Numbered from the stretch's first letter, positions 1 through 9,006 are shown. The stretch: 64,000 nt of DNA from Streptomyces sp. P9-A2 (GCF_036634175.1 NZ_JAZIFX010000001.1:1426001-1490000), one strand, 5' to 3'. The notes: generated from the sequence alone by a model not told the origin. Made by a program: numbers and translations.

Positions 1-343
1 CCTGCGCCTCGACGATCATGCACTCCTCCTCGCCGTCCCAGGCGAGCGCCATGGTGCCGACGCGGAACTCCTCCTCCACGGGGGCGTCCAGCGGGGCGGT
101 GTCGGCGATCTCCGTCGGTGCCACGGCGGGCACGGCCGCGCCGCCGCCGCTACGGCGTACGACCTCGTCGAGCAGTTCGTCCATGCGTTCGGCGAGTGCG
201 GCGACCTGGGTCTTCTCCAGGGCCACGCTGGTCACCCGGGAGCCGGCTGAGGCCTGGAGGAAGAACGTACGGCGCCCTGGCAGTCCGACCGTACCGGCCA
301 CGAAACGTTCCGGTTGGTCGTAGAGGAACACCTGACGGGACAC
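1..343 (-). CDS. DUF3090 family protein (partial, C-terminus beyond window)
   Basis: This is the N-terminal 114 residues of a DUF3090 protein; the rest lies left of base 1. The GTG at 343 is chosen because GGAG sits about 7 nt upstream and translation begins MSRQVFLYDQPERF, the typical family start, followed by GRRTFFLQA and a helical segment. The biochemical function is unknown. In actinobacteria the family usually sits directly downstream of the MSMEG_4193-type histidine phosphatase and near mycothiol synthesis genes, and the phosphatase at 422-1108 precedes it here on the same strand. Co-transcription is inferred from the 78-bp gap. Confidence 0.85.
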   Translation of the reverse strand, partial: MSRQVFLYDQPERFVAGTVGLPGRRTFFLQASAGSRVTSVALEKTQVAALAERMDELLDEVVRRSGGGAAVPAVAPTEIADTAPLDAPVEEEFRVGTMALAWDGEEECMIVEAQ

Positions 344-421
344 GTCCTGACTCCATCGAGAGTTGTGGGTACTTGTATCCACGGCGCTGCCGCGTCGGCT
401 TCACCCTACTGCGGCCGACGA

Positions 422-1108
422 TCACGGTGCGCCCGCGCCGCCCCCCACCGGGGCGTCGTCGGAGGGCGGCTCCTCGCTCGGTGCCAGGGCGGCGAAGTCG
501 CCGGTGTCGCCGAGCCGCACGAGGTAGGGGCGCAGCCGTGTGTAGCGGATCGCGGTGACGGAACACGGATCGACGGAAATCCGCTGGAAGAGGTCCAGAT
601 GAAGTCCGAGTGCCTCGGCGACGAGGGACTTGATGATGTCCCCGTGCGAACACATGAGATAGACCGCGTCGGCGCCGTGATCACGCTCCACGCGCGCGTT
701 CCACTCGCGCACCGCCTCGGCGGCGCGTGTCTGCATCGCGCGCATGGACTCCCCGCCGGGGAAGGCCGCGGCCGACGGATGGGCCTGGACCACCTCCATG
801 AGGGGCTCGTCCTTCAGCTCGGCGAGCTTGCGGCCCGTCCAGTCGCCGTAGTCGCACTCCCCGATGCGGTCGTCGGTGCGGGCGGTGAGGCCGGGCCGGG
901 CCTCCAGGAGCGGTCGGATCGTCTCCTGGCAGCGCTGGAGGGGGCTGGTGACGACCTCGGAGAGGGGCAGGGCGGCGAGCCGTCCGGGCAGGGCTGCGGC
1001 CTGCGCGGCCCCGCGTTCGTCGAGGGCGACGCCGGGCGTCCGGCCGGCGAGCAGTCCCTCGGTGTTGGCTGTGGATCGTCCGTGCCGGACCAGGAGCAAC
1101 GTGGGCAT
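422..1108 (-). CDS. Histidine phosphatase family protein (MSMEG_4193-like)
   Basis: This is a 228-residue protein of the phosphoglycerate mutase-like histidine phosphatase superfamily. It opens MPTLLLVRHGRSTAN, where RHG (residues 8-10) holds the phosphate-accepting histidine. The second catalytic histidine is in the CSHGD motif near residue 164, and an acidic residue follows the TSPLQRC arginine region. An in-frame reading to 1300 exists, but its extra 64 residues are low-complexity Arg/Pro sequence, so the ATG at 1108 is preferred. Pairing with the DUF3090 gene downstream fits the conserved actinobacterial neighbourhood linked to mycothiol genes. The natural substrate is unknown. The Asp/Pro/Gly-rich tail is probably disordered. 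Confidence 0.88.
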   Translation of the reverse strand: MPTLLLVRHGRSTANTEGLLAGRTPGVALDERGAAQAAALPGRLAALPLSEVVTSPLQRCQETIRPLLEARPGLTARTDDRIGECDYGDWTGRKLAELKDEPLMEVVQAHPSAAAFPGGESMRAMQTRAAEAVREWNARVERDHGADAVYLMCSHGDIIKSLVAEALGLHLDLFQRISVDPCSVTAIRYTRLRPYLVRLGDTGDFAALAPSEEPPSDDAPVGGGAGAP

Positions 1109-1218
1109 GCGGCCCAGGGTAGGCGCACGCGCGGGTGCGTGGCCGGGCGCGTCGCACGATGCGCCGTCCGCTGCGCCGCCGGATGTGTTGTCCGGCCGGT
1201 GCGGGGAATGCGCGCTCC

Positions 1219-2214
1219 ATGATCGTCGACTGTGCCGTTTACCGGGAGGGGCGCCGGACGGAGGGGCCCGGTGACTTCTCCGACGCGCTGGAGCAGGCAC
1301 GTGCGTCGGGGGGGTTCGTCTGGATCGGGCTGCACGAGCCGACGGCGGACGAGTTCGGCCTGGTCTCCCAGGAGTTCGGGCTGCACCCGCTGGCGGTGGA
1401 GGACGCCCTCAAGGCGCATCAGCGGCCCAAGCTGGAGGTGTACGACGACTCGCTGTTCATGGTCCTCAAGCCGGTCGCCTACGAGCCGGACAGCGACGCC
1501 GTCTCCACCGGCGAGATCATGATCTTCCTGGGTGACGCGTTCGTGGTGACCGTCCGGCACGGCGAGGGCTCCCCGCTGAACGCCGTACAGAGCCGTCTGG
1601 AGCACGAACCGGAACTGCTGGGCAAGGGGCCGACATCGGTGGTGTACGCGATCGCCGACGCCGCCGTCGACCACTATCTCGACGTGGCGACCGAACTGCA
1701 GACCGACCTGGAGGAGCTGGAGGCGGAGGTATTCAGCCCGGACGGCGCCGGTACGCAGCACACGGCGTCCAGGATCTACACCTTCAAGCGGCAGATCCTG
1801 GAGTTCCGCCGGGCGACCGGGCCGCTGACGCAGCCGGTGGCACGGCTCACAGGGGCGGGCGCGTCCGGTGCGGCGGTGCCCTTCGTGTCCAAGAAGTCGC
1901 GGCCCTTCTTCCGTGACGTGCACGATCACCTCACGCGCGTGAACGAGTCCGTGGAGAACCTGGACCGGCTGGTCTCGGACATCCTCTCGGCGCATCTGGC
2001 CCAGGTGAGCGTCCGGCAGAACGACGACATGCGGAAGATCTCCGCATGGGCGGCCATGGCGGCGGTCCCCACGATGCTCGCGGGGATCTACGGCATGAAC
2101 TTCGAGCACATGCCGGAGCTGCGGTGGGAGTGGTCCTATCCGGCGGTGATCCTGGTGATGGCCGTGCTGGAGGTTCTGCTGTACCGGCTGTTCAAACGGC
2201 GCGGCTGGATGTAG
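1219..2214 (+). CDS. CorA family magnesium/divalent cation transporter
   Basis: This 331-residue protein belongs to the CorA family of homopentameric membrane channels for Mg2+ and related ions. The N-terminal two thirds are the acidic cytoplasmic domain (GGFVWIGLHEP, then HPLAVEDALKAHQRPKLEVYD), followed by the long stalk helix. The C-terminus has two membrane segments joined by the family's YGMNFEHMPE loop (GMN gate motif near residue 294), and the chain ends in basic residues. The ATG at 1219 is chosen because the family-typical MIVDCAVY start follows; the longer reading from 1135 adds only an Arg-rich extension that overlaps the divergent promoter region. It is transcribed away from the phosphatase gene. 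Confidence 0.9.
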   Translation: MIVDCAVYREGRRTEGPGDFSDALEQARASGGFVWIGLHEPTADEFGLVSQEFGLHPLAVEDALKAHQRPKLEVYDDSLFMVLKPVAYEPDSDAVSTGEIMIFLGDAFVVTVRHGEGSPLNAVQSRLEHEPELLGKGPTSVVYAIADAAVDHYLDVATELQTDLEELEAEVFSPDGAGTQHTASRIYTFKRQILEFRRATGPLTQPVARLTGAGASGAAVPFVSKKSRPFFRDVHDHLTRVNESVENLDRLVSDILSAHLAQVSVRQNDDMRKISAWAAMAAVPTMLAGIYGMNFEHMPELRWEWSYPAVILVMAVLEVLLYRLFKRRGWM

Positions 2215-2221
2215 CGGGCGG

Positions 2222-2250
2222 CGGGCCGGAGGGGACCGGCGTCCGGCCCG
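2222..2250. terminator. Convergent hairpin terminator
   Basis: A perfect 9-bp stem (2222-2230 with 2242-2250) and an 11-nt loop lie between the convergent CorA and ferritin-like genes. There is no U-tract, which is usual in Streptomyces. Confidence 0.55.
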
Positions 2251-2305
2251 GTGCGGGCGGCGGGCCCTCTCCGGCGGCGCGGCCTCCTCCGGCTCCGTCC
2301 GCGGC

Positions 2306-3097
2306 TCAGGCGAACCCGGGGGCCGTGCTCGCCGGGCCGCCCAGGGCGTTACGGCGGTCCGGCATCCTCAGCGAGACCATGCGGCGCCAGCCGCCCAGAC
2401 GCTCGTAGACGTAGACCGCGTGGATGCCGGCCGCCAGGAGCGCCGCCCTGGCCCTGGACCAGCCGAGGATGCGGCCCATCCGGTCCATCACCGCGAGGCT
2501 GACGTCCCGGTAGACGCGGATCTCGGCGAGCGCGTTCGCGCGCAGGGTGCGCTGGATGACACGGCCGTGTCCGGCGTAGGCGAAGCGCAGGAGTTCCTCG
2601 TGGCAGTAGGCGAGGTGGTTGTCCTCGTCGGCGGAGATCATCCTGACCGCGCGGCCGAGTTCGGGGTGGTCGGAGAAGTGCTTGCGGAGCAGTTCCATCT
2701 GCTCGGAGGCGCGCTGTTCGGTGACCCGGCTGTGGGCGAGGTAGGTCACGATGTCCTCGACGGTGAGCGGCGCGTCGTGCCTGAGCCTGTCGTGCGCCAG
2801 GCCTACGCCGCCGCGCTCGAGGAGCATCGTGTAGTCGGTCTCGGGCGGGACGGGGACGGGCCGCACACCGCGCTTCTTCATCAGTGCGTCGAAGATGCGG
2901 CCGTGCTTGTCCTCGTCGGCGCCGTGCCTGGTGATCTTGGGAATGAGCGCGCGCTGGGACTCGGGGACCAGAGCGGCGATCCGGGCGTTCTCCCAGCCGC
3001 CCTGGGACTCTCCACCGGCCGCGATGGAACAGAACAGCGCGAAGGACTCGTCGTCGTCGAGGATCTCCTGGAACAGACTCTTGGTCGAAAGCATCAT
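2306..3097 (-). CDS. Ferritin-like domain-containing protein
   Basis: This 263-residue helical protein resembles the ferritin-like di-iron superfamily. Two carboxylate/histidine motifs stand out: GADEDKHGRIFDAL (around residues 60-73) and SADEDNHLAYCHEE (around 155-168). Their D/E-x-x-H spacing fits a four-helix-bundle metal site. The ATG at 3097 (MMLSTKSLFQEILDDDE) opens the frame; the second Met is an equally good start. The C-terminal part is basic and more variable. The substrate is unknown; iron oxidation and hydroxylation chemistry are both possible. It converges on corA and stands alone on its strand. Confidence 0.75.
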   Translation of the reverse strand: MMLSTKSLFQEILDDDESFALFCSIAAGGESQGGWENARIAALVPESQRALIPKITRHGADEDKHGRIFDALMKKRGVRPVPVPPETDYTMLLERGGVGLAHDRLRHDAPLTVEDIVTYLAHSRVTEQRASEQMELLRKHFSDHPELGRAVRMISADEDNHLAYCHEELLRFAYAGHGRVIQRTLRANALAEIRVYRDVSLAVMDRMGRILGWSRARAALLAAGIHAVYVYERLGGWRRMVSLRMPDRRNALGGPASTAPGFA

Positions 3098-3285
3098 GGG
3101 CCCCCTCTCCGCGAGAATTCCGTACGTCCGCGGTGCCGCGGTGGTCCGAAGTGGTCCGCGAAGAAGAAGTCAAATGCGAGGAGGGGCGCAGGGCAACAGG
3201 GACGGCCCACAACTGCGCCGAACGGAGGACGGCCGAGGGGGCACCGGGGCGTAACCACGGGGGCCGCCGGGCGTTGTGGTGGGTG

Positions 3286-3328
3286 ACGGCCGTGGCGGGG
3301 AAGACCCCCGAGCCCCCGCCACGGCCGT
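3286..3328 (-). terminator. Terminator of the LLM oxidoreductase gene
   Basis: A perfect 15-bp GC-rich stem (3286-3300 with 3314-3328) and a 13-nt loop begin about 20 bp beyond the stop of the gene at 3349-4404. Confidence 0.75.
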
Positions 3329-3348
3329 GGAATTCCTCGCGGGCGGCC

Positions 3349-4404
3349 CTATGCGAGCCCGGCGCGTTCCAGGGCCTCGGTACCGGCGCGCAGCGACGCG
3401 AGTCGCTCGTCGAGGGTGAAACCGGCCGGGGCGAGGGTGAGGGTGGTGACCCCGGCCGCCGCGTAGGCCTTCATCCGGTCCGCGATGCGGTCCACGGAGC
3501 CGAGGAGCGTCGTTGAGTCGATCAGGTCGTGCGGTACGGCCGCGGCAGCGCCCTGCTTGTCGCCGGACAGGTACTTGTCCTGAATCTCGGCGGCCTCCCG
3601 CTCGTAGCCCATGCGCCCGGCGAGCTGGTTGTAGAAGTTCTGCTTGCGGCTGCCCATGCCACCGACGTAGAGCGCGGTGTAGGGGCGGAAGGTGTCGGCG
3701 AGGGCGGTGACGTCCTTGTCGTCGCCGACGGCGAGGGGCAGTGTGGGGCAGATGTCGAAGCCGTCGAGGGTCTTGCCCGCCTTCTCCCGGCCCGCCCTCA
3801 GGTACCTGACGGCGGTGTCCTCCAGGTGGTCGGCGGAGGGGAAGATCAGCAGGGCGCCGTCGGCGATCTCGCCGGTCTGTTCGAGGTTCTTCGGGCCGAT
3901 CGCGGCGATGTAGAGGGGAATGTGCTCGCGCTGCGGGTGCACGGTGAGCTTGATGGGCTTGCCGGGGCCGCCGGGGAGGGGAAGCGTCCAGTGCTCGCCG
4001 TCGTGGGTGAGGCGCTCGCGCGTCATGGCCTTGCGGATGATCTCGACGTACTCGCGGGTCCGGGCGAGCGGCTTGTCGAACTTGACGCCGTACCAGCCCT
4101 CGGAGACCTGCGGGCCGGAGACGCCGAGGCCGAGGCGGAACCGGCCGCCGGAGAGGGAGTCGAGGGTGGCGGCCGTCATCGCGGTCATCGCGGGCTGGCG
4201 GGCCGGGATCTGGAAGATGGCCGATCCCACGTCGATGCGTTCGGTATGGGCCGCGACCCAGGTGAGCACGGTGGCGGCGTCGGAGCCGTAGGCCTCGGCC
4301 GCCCAGCAGACCGCGTACCCGAGGCGGTCGGCCTCCTGCGCCACGGCGAGGTTGTCCGCGTCCATTCCGGCGCCCCAGTAGCCGAGGTTGATCCCGAGCT
4401 GCAT
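3349..4404 (-). CDS. LLM class F420-dependent oxidoreductase
   Basis: This 351-residue TIM-barrel protein belongs to the luciferase-like monooxygenase superfamily, in the F420-dependent branch. It begins MQLGINLGYWGAG and contains AQEADRLGYAVCWAAE, then SAIFQIPARQPAMTAMTAATLDSLSGGRFRLGLG, the signature strand-helix block of this family, then SGPQVSEGWYG. Such enzymes transfer hydride to or from deazaflavin F420; the substrate here cannot be read from sequence. The ATG at 4404 has GGGGAG about 7 nt upstream. A near-palindrome TTACCGATCAGTAA lies just upstream, so TetR-type control is plausible. No close operon partner is seen. Confidence 0.88.
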   Translation of the reverse strand: MQLGINLGYWGAGMDADNLAVAQEADRLGYAVCWAAEAYGSDAATVLTWVAAHTERIDVGSAIFQIPARQPAMTAMTAATLDSLSGGRFRLGLGVSGPQVSEGWYGVKFDKPLARTREYVEIIRKAMTRERLTHDGEHWTLPLPGGPGKPIKLTVHPQREHIPLYIAAIGPKNLEQTGEIADGALLIFPSADHLEDTAVRYLRAGREKAGKTLDGFDICPTLPLAVGDDKDVTALADTFRPYTALYVGGMGSRKQNFYNQLAGRMGYEREAAEIQDKYLSGDKQGAAAAVPHDLIDSTTLLGSVDRIADRMKAYAAAGVTTLTLAPAGFTLDERLASLRAGTEALERAGLA

Positions 4405-4416
4405 GGCCGTCTCCCC

Positions 4417-4430
4417 TTACCGATCAGTAA
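4417..4430. promoter_or_regulatory. TetR-type operator candidate
   Basis: The sequence TTACCGATCAGTAA is a 14-bp near-palindrome with one mismatched pair, 12 bp upstream of the LLM oxidoreductase start. Similar TTACC/GGTAA palindromes serve as TetR-family operators in actinobacteria. No cognate regulator is adjacent. Confidence 0.45.
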
Positions 4431-4624
4431 CGTCGTGTGTGCGGAGACCCTATACCGCGGGGAGCCGGGCGGGGCATGCGACGCCGCACCCTGTCTTCGG
4501 GCCGGGCGGGGCTCGGGCGGGGCAGGAGCGGGGGCCCGGCAGGGGCCCGGCGGCCCGGTGACCGGGCGAATCCGTTGTCCACAGGTACCCACACCACAAG
4601 GTCTGGCCAGTAATCTCGGCGTTC

Positions 4625-5611
4625 ATGGAGCAGAGGCATCTCGGCCGTACCGGCCTGCGCGTGTCCCGGATCGGTCTCGGGACCCTGACCTGGGGTCGGG
4701 ACACCGACGAGCATGACGCCGCGGACCTCTTGAAGACCTTCTGGGAGGCGGGCGGGAACCTCGTCGACACCGCCGACGTGTACGGCGACGGGGAGGCCGA
4801 GTATCTGCTCGGGCAGCTCATGGACGGGCTGGTGCCGCGCCGGGATCTCGTCATCTCGACCAAGGCCGGCAGCGTGCCGGACCCGGACCGCAGGGTCGAC
4901 GGCTCGCGCGGTCATCTGCTCTCCGCGCTGGACGCCTCGCTCGCACGCCTGGGCACCGACCACGTCGACGTGTGGCATCTCCACTCCTACGATCCCGCCA
5001 CCCCGCTGGAGGAGACGCTCCAGGCCCTCGACATCGCCGTCGCCAGCGGGCGGGCCCGCTATGCCGGCGTGGCCGACTTCTGCGGCTGGCAGCTGGCCAG
5101 GGCGGCGACCTGGCAGCTCGCCGCGCCCGGCTCGCGGGCCCGGCTCGCGAGCACCCAGATGGAGTACTCGCTGCTCCAGCGGGGCGTGGAGCGGGAGGTG
5201 CTGCCGGCCGCCGTCGACACCGGGATCGGGCTGCTCCCCTCGTCCCCGCTCGGGCGGGGCGTGCTGACCGGCAAGTACCGGGGCGGCGCCGTGCCGCCGG
5301 ACTCGCGGGGCGCCTCCGAGCACCTGGCGCCGTTCGTGGAGCCGTACCTGGACGACACGGCGAGCAGGATCGTGGACGCGGTGACGACGGCGGCGGACGG
5401 GCTGGCCGTGACCGCGCTCCAGGTGGCTCTCGCGTGGGTGCGGGACCGGCCGGGCGTGGCCGCCCCCGTGGTCGGCGCGCGCAACGCACGGCAGCTCGCG
5501 GCGGCGTTGTCAGTGGAGGCCCTTAGTCTTCCTGACGAGATCTGCCGGGCGCTCGACGATGTGTCGGCGCCCGTGCACCGCTATCCCGATCACGACTGGA
5601 GCACGCTGTGA
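4625..5611 (+). CDS. Aldo/keto reductase
   Basis: This 328-residue protein belongs to the aldo/keto reductase superfamily of NADPH-dependent TIM-barrel carbonyl reductases. The catalytic tetrad is recognisable: Asp48 and Tyr53 in LVDTADVYGDGEAE, Lys80 in ISTKAG, and His118/His120 in VDVWHLHSYDP. The C-terminal cofactor block includes GVLTGKYRG and VVGARNARQL. The ATG at 4625 begins the family-typical MEQRHLGRTGLRVSRIGLGT. The stop overlaps the GTG of the next gene by 4 bp (5608-5611), so the two are translationally coupled. The physiological substrate is not apparent. Confidence 0.92.
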   Translation: MEQRHLGRTGLRVSRIGLGTLTWGRDTDEHDAADLLKTFWEAGGNLVDTADVYGDGEAEYLLGQLMDGLVPRRDLVISTKAGSVPDPDRRVDGSRGHLLSALDASLARLGTDHVDVWHLHSYDPATPLEETLQALDIAVASGRARYAGVADFCGWQLARAATWQLAAPGSRARLASTQMEYSLLQRGVEREVLPAAVDTGIGLLPSSPLGRGVLTGKYRGGAVPPDSRGASEHLAPFVEPYLDDTASRIVDAVTTAADGLAVTALQVALAWVRDRPGVAAPVVGARNARQLAAALSVEALSLPDEICRALDDVSAPVHRYPDHDWSTL

Positions 5612-7911
5612 GCACGGAGCCGCCCGAGACCACGGAGGACGCCGAGCCGGGGACACCGGGCGAGGCGGCGGACACCTCGGAGACCGCGGCGGCCTCGGGT
5701 ACCGCGGAGGTCTCCCCCGAGGCCGCCCCGGATGCCCCCGCGGAGGCGGAGGGCACGGAGACGGCGGGCACGGAGGCGGCGGGCACGGAGACGGAGAGCG
5801 TGCAGACGCCCGGGGCCGGGCAGGTGTCCGAGGCCGAGGCCGAGTTGCTGGCGCAGCGGGCCGAGCGGGAGCGGATCGAGCGGCGGAAGGCGCAGCGGCA
5901 GGAGCCTATCGAGGCCGGCGGCAAGCTGAGCGGCACGGCAGCCGATCTGCTCGCCGCCGTACGGGCTGTGGAGAGCGGCGAGAAGCCGGCGACCGCGGTG
6001 TTCGAGGAGGCCCCCCGGCCCGCGCCGCGGCGGCCCGCTCCCGAACCGGTGCGGCCGGCGCCGCCGGTGACCGTCGAGCCGGTCCCCGCCGACGGCGTGG
6101 TCGCGGCCGTGCGTGAGGTGCTCGTCCAGGGCGGCGCGCCCGAAGGGCTCGCCGCGCGGGCTGCCGGTGTGCTGGGCGAGGGGGCCGCACAGGCGTTGCG
6201 GGCCGATCCCTGGCAGCTGTTGCGGGTGGCGGGTGTGCGGCCCGAGCAGGCGGACGGTTTCGCACGGGCGCTGCTCGGCGGTGAGGCCGGGCCGGAGGAC
6301 GGGCGGCGCGAGCGGGCGGTCACCGGATGGCTGATGGAGCAGGCCGCGGCGGCCGGGCACACCGCCCTGGAGATGTCCGCGCTGACCACCGTGCTGGCTC
6401 GGCAGGGGGTACCGGATCCCGAGGAGGCCGTGCGGACCGCGATCGCCGACGGTGACGTCCTGGTCTTCCAGGACCCGCTGCCGGAGACGGGCGCCCCGGC
6501 ACCCCGGCGGGGCGGTGCCGCGGACGGCGCGGACGGCGCCGAGGAGGAGCGGCCCGTCCGAGTGCTCGTGGGACTCGAGCGGTATGCGATGGCCGAGGAG
6601 AGCCTCGCCGACGGGCTGGCCCGGCTCGTCAACTCCGCTCCCCAGCAGGACGGTCCGGGTGCGGAGTGGGAGCGGGCCGCCGCCTCGGCGAGCGGATCCG
6701 CGGGGGAGCTGATCCGCGCGGTCGCCGGTCACGGACTGGTGCTGCACACGGGCGGGGAGGCGTCCCTCGTCGAGCCGGCGGCTCTGCTCCGGGCGGCACA
6801 CGGTCTCGGACTGCGTGCCTGGGCCGCCGCCCACACCCCGATCGGGCGGGCCCGGTTCGCGGCCCTGCTGGAGGCCGCCACGGCCGGGGGCGTGGAGACC
6901 GGAGGGACGGGCGCCGGCGTCACCGTGGCGGAGGGCGAGAGGGCCGAGGGCCCCGCGGTCGCCACCGTCGCCGGGCTGCTGTCCGGTGCCGAGGGACCGG
7001 GGCGGGACGCCGACGGGGCGCTGCTGCTGGACCTGCTCGTCGTGCTGGACGCTCCTCAGCTCGACGTCGAGACGGCCGCGCTGGTCACGGAGTCGCTACC
7101 GGACGGTTCCCGGCTGCTGCTGGCCGGGGACCCGGGCGTGCTGTGGTCCGTCGGCCCGGGGCGGGTGTTCGCCGATCTGCTGGCCGCGCGTGTGTGCCCG
7201 CAGATCGCCTCCCGACGGCCGGATCCCGGGCCGCTGGGCGAACTGGTCTCCGGTATCGGGGCCGGTGAGCTGAACCAGGTGGCGGCACCCGGCAAGGAGG
7301 TCGTCATCGTGCCGGTGCGGGACCCGGGTGAGGCCGTGCACCGGACGGTGCAGCTCGTGGTCGACTCGGTGCCGCGCGCGATCGGGGTACCGGCGGAGGA
7401 GACGCAGGTGATCACGCCGGGGCACGGGGGTGCGGTGGGCACGCGCGCGCTGAACGCGGCGTTGAAGGAGCGACTGAATCCGGGGCCGGGGCGCTTCGGC
7501 GGGTTCGACCCGGGTGACCGGATCGCCTACTCCCCCGCCCCGGGGCGTACGGTGCCGGGCCGGGTGGTGAAGGCCGATGCCGACGGGCTGCACCTGGCCT
7601 GCGCGGGCGAGGCCGTCGTCGTGCCGCAGGAACGGGTGGAGCAGGCGGTACGGCACGGCTGGGCGCTGACGGCGCACCAGGCGGCCGGGGGCCGGTGGCC
7701 GGCCGTGGTCGTGGTCCTGCCCGGCGATGCCGTGCAGGCGTTGAGCCGGCCCTGGGTGTACACGGCGTTCAGCAGGGCGGACCGCCATCTGTCCGTGGTG
7801 CACGGGGTGGAGCAGGCGCTGCCGCGTGCCGTGGCGGAGGTGGCGGCGAAGCCCCGGACGACCCGGCTGCCGGTACTGCTGGCGCCGCAGGTCCCCGCAG
7901 CGGCCGGCTGA
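5608..7911 (+). CDS. RecD2-like helicase homologue with eroded ATPase motifs
   Basis: This 767-residue protein has four parts: an acidic low-complexity N-terminus (1-100), a helical region resembling the RecD2 helix-hairpin-helix segment (about 155-300), a degenerate helicase core, and a UvrD C-terminal-2-like region (about 625-755) ending PWVYTAFSRADRHLSVVHG. Where RecD2 has the Walker A GGPGTGKT, this chain has TGGEASL (residues 381-387). Where RecD2 has the DEAS Walker B, it has LDAPQLD (about 480-486). Motif III, GDPGVLWSVGPG, is better preserved. It is probably not an active ATPase, though DNA binding may persist. The GTG start overlaps the aldo/keto reductase stop by 4 bp. Streptomyces homologues are often annotated simply as helix-hairpin-helix proteins. 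Confidence 0.8.
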   Translation: MSTEPPETTEDAEPGTPGEAADTSETAAASGTAEVSPEAAPDAPAEAEGTETAGTEAAGTETESVQTPGAGQVSEAEAELLAQRAERERIERRKAQRQEPIEAGGKLSGTAADLLAAVRAVESGEKPATAVFEEAPRPAPRRPAPEPVRPAPPVTVEPVPADGVVAAVREVLVQGGAPEGLAARAAGVLGEGAAQALRADPWQLLRVAGVRPEQADGFARALLGGEAGPEDGRRERAVTGWLMEQAAAAGHTALEMSALTTVLARQGVPDPEEAVRTAIADGDVLVFQDPLPETGAPAPRRGGAADGADGAEEERPVRVLVGLERYAMAEESLADGLARLVNSAPQQDGPGAEWERAAASASGSAGELIRAVAGHGLVLHTGGEASLVEPAALLRAAHGLGLRAWAAAHTPIGRARFAALLEAATAGGVETGGTGAGVTVAEGERAEGPAVATVAGLLSGAEGPGRDADGALLLDLLVVLDAPQLDVETAALVTESLPDGSRLLLAGDPGVLWSVGPGRVFADLLAARVCPQIASRRPDPGPLGELVSGIGAGELNQVAAPGKEVVIVPVRDPGEAVHRTVQLVVDSVPRAIGVPAEETQVITPGHGGAVGTRALNAALKERLNPGPGRFGGFDPGDRIAYSPAPGRTVPGRVVKADADGLHLACAGEAVVVPQERVEQAVRHGWALTAHQAAGGRWPAVVVVLPGDAVQALSRPWVYTAFSRADRHLSVVHGVEQALPRAVAEVAAKPRTTRLPVLLAPQVPAAAG

Positions 7912-7944
7912 CTCCGGACATCACCCGCGGACGGTGACCGCGGT

Positions 7945-7971
7945 GGCGGTGGCACCCTCGGTGCCACCGCC
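7945..7971. terminator. Bidirectional hairpin terminator
   Basis: A perfect 12-bp stem (7945-7956 with 7960-7971) and a 3-nt loop lie between the convergent RecD2-like gene and the acidic-protein gene. Confidence 0.75.
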
Positions 7972-8026
7972 TGTGCCGCTCTCGCCGCCACCGTCACCCA
8001 TGCCGTCCGCGTGGCTCCGGGCCTGA

Positions 8027-8734
8027 TCAGCGATCGGTGCCGAGGGCCGGGACCGGCCCGTCCTCGAGGCCGTCGTCGGTGTCGTCCGGATCGTCGAGGT
8101 CGTCCACCTCGTCGTCGGGGTCCTCGTCGAAGACGGCACTGACGTCGAAGCGGCACACCACCAGCGCCGGGTCCACCTGTTCGAACGGGGCCTCCAGCCA
8201 TTCACCGGGTTCCGCCGGTTCGTCCGATGCCGTCACCCAGAGCGTGGAGTCGCCCTCCTCCAGGCCGAACTCCTTGTGCCGTGAGGCGACCTCGTCCGGC
8301 TCGTACTCGCCGAACAGGAGGCCGAGCGCGCCGTGGACGGTGCCCGAGGTCTCGGAGGTGTCGGAGGCGTCCGAGATGTCGTCGTCCGCCGCCTCGATCC
8401 GCTGCGCGTGCGCCAGCAGCCGCTGCGGCTCCGCGACGGCGTAGTCACGGCGGATCAGCACACTGAGCGCGCTGGGCTCCTCGGGGCCGGTGTAGGGCGG
8501 CAGCGCGTCCTCGGCCTCGGGGATTTCGAAGGGGGTCACCTCGTCGTAGCGGTCGTAGAGCAGTTCGTCGTACGACTCGGCGGCCACGGCCAGCTCGTTG
8601 AACGCTTCGTAGACGGCCGGGTCGTCCTCCCCCGACCGGCGTTCGACCGCGGCCAGGTGGCGGTCGAGCGCGGTCTTGACCGCCTCGGCGGCGGCGCGTA
8701 CCTCGGCAGCGGTGGGCTGCGCAGCATCAGACAT
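8027..8734 (-). CDS. Acidic conserved hypothetical protein
   Basis: This is a 235-residue soluble protein of unknown function. The ATG at 8734 (MSDAAQPTAAEVR) is preferred over an in-frame start 13 codons upstream, which would crowd the divergent promoter. The N-terminal half is predicted helical with many Ala/Glu residues (VKTALDRHLAAVERR). The C-terminus is strikingly acidic, with runs of Asp after residue 215, and is probably disordered. No catalytic or metal motif is visible. It is divergent from the DUF5703 gene across 47 bp, and this pairing appears conserved in Streptomyces (from memory). Confidence 0.75.
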   Translation of the reverse strand: MSDAAQPTAAEVRAAAEAVKTALDRHLAAVERRSGEDDPAVYEAFNELAVAAESYDELLYDRYDEVTPFEIPEAEDALPPYTGPEEPSALSVLIRRDYAVAEPQRLLAHAQRIEAADDDISDASDTSETSGTVHGALGLLFGEYEPDEVASRHKEFGLEEGDSTLWVTASDEPAEPGEWLEAPFEQVDPALVVCRFDVSAVFDEDPDDEVDDLDDPDDTDDGLEDGPVPALGTDR

Positions 8735-8781
8735 AGTGCAGACGCTATCCGTACCGGGGCCCAGCCCGCACAATAGATGCG

Positions 8782-8970
8782 ATGCCGGAATACGAATTTG
8801 TCCACGTGTACGTACCGCGCGGGGTCTCCCGCAAGGAGGCGGCCCGTCTGCTGACGGACCACGCGGAGTACGGTCACTGGGAGTTGGACCGACTGAGCCT
8901 GCTGCGCGACGGGAGCCGCAAGGTGCGGCTGCGGCGGCGGATCATCCGACAGGTGCGCGCGACCTGGTGA
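8782..8970 (+). CDS. DUF5703 family small protein
   Basis: This 62-residue protein begins MPEYEFVHVYVPRGVSRKEAARLL and ends with a basic cluster (KVRLRRRIIRQVRATW). It matches the small actinobacterial DUF5703 family, whose role is unknown. The alternating hydrophobic start suggests a short beta strand followed by a helix (EAARLLTDHAEYG). It is transcribed divergently from the acidic protein gene and ends at a strong hairpin. Confidence 0.85.
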   Translation: MPEYEFVHVYVPRGVSRKEAARLLTDHAEYGHWELDRLSLLRDGSRKVRLRRRIIRQVRATW

Positions 8971-9006
8971 GCCCGGCCACCCCGCCGACCGGTACCCCTT
9001 CACCCA

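Noticed and set aside
814..2109. 431-codon frame opposite corA
   Set aside because: Shadow of the CorA gene; the translation is low-complexity and unrelated to any family.
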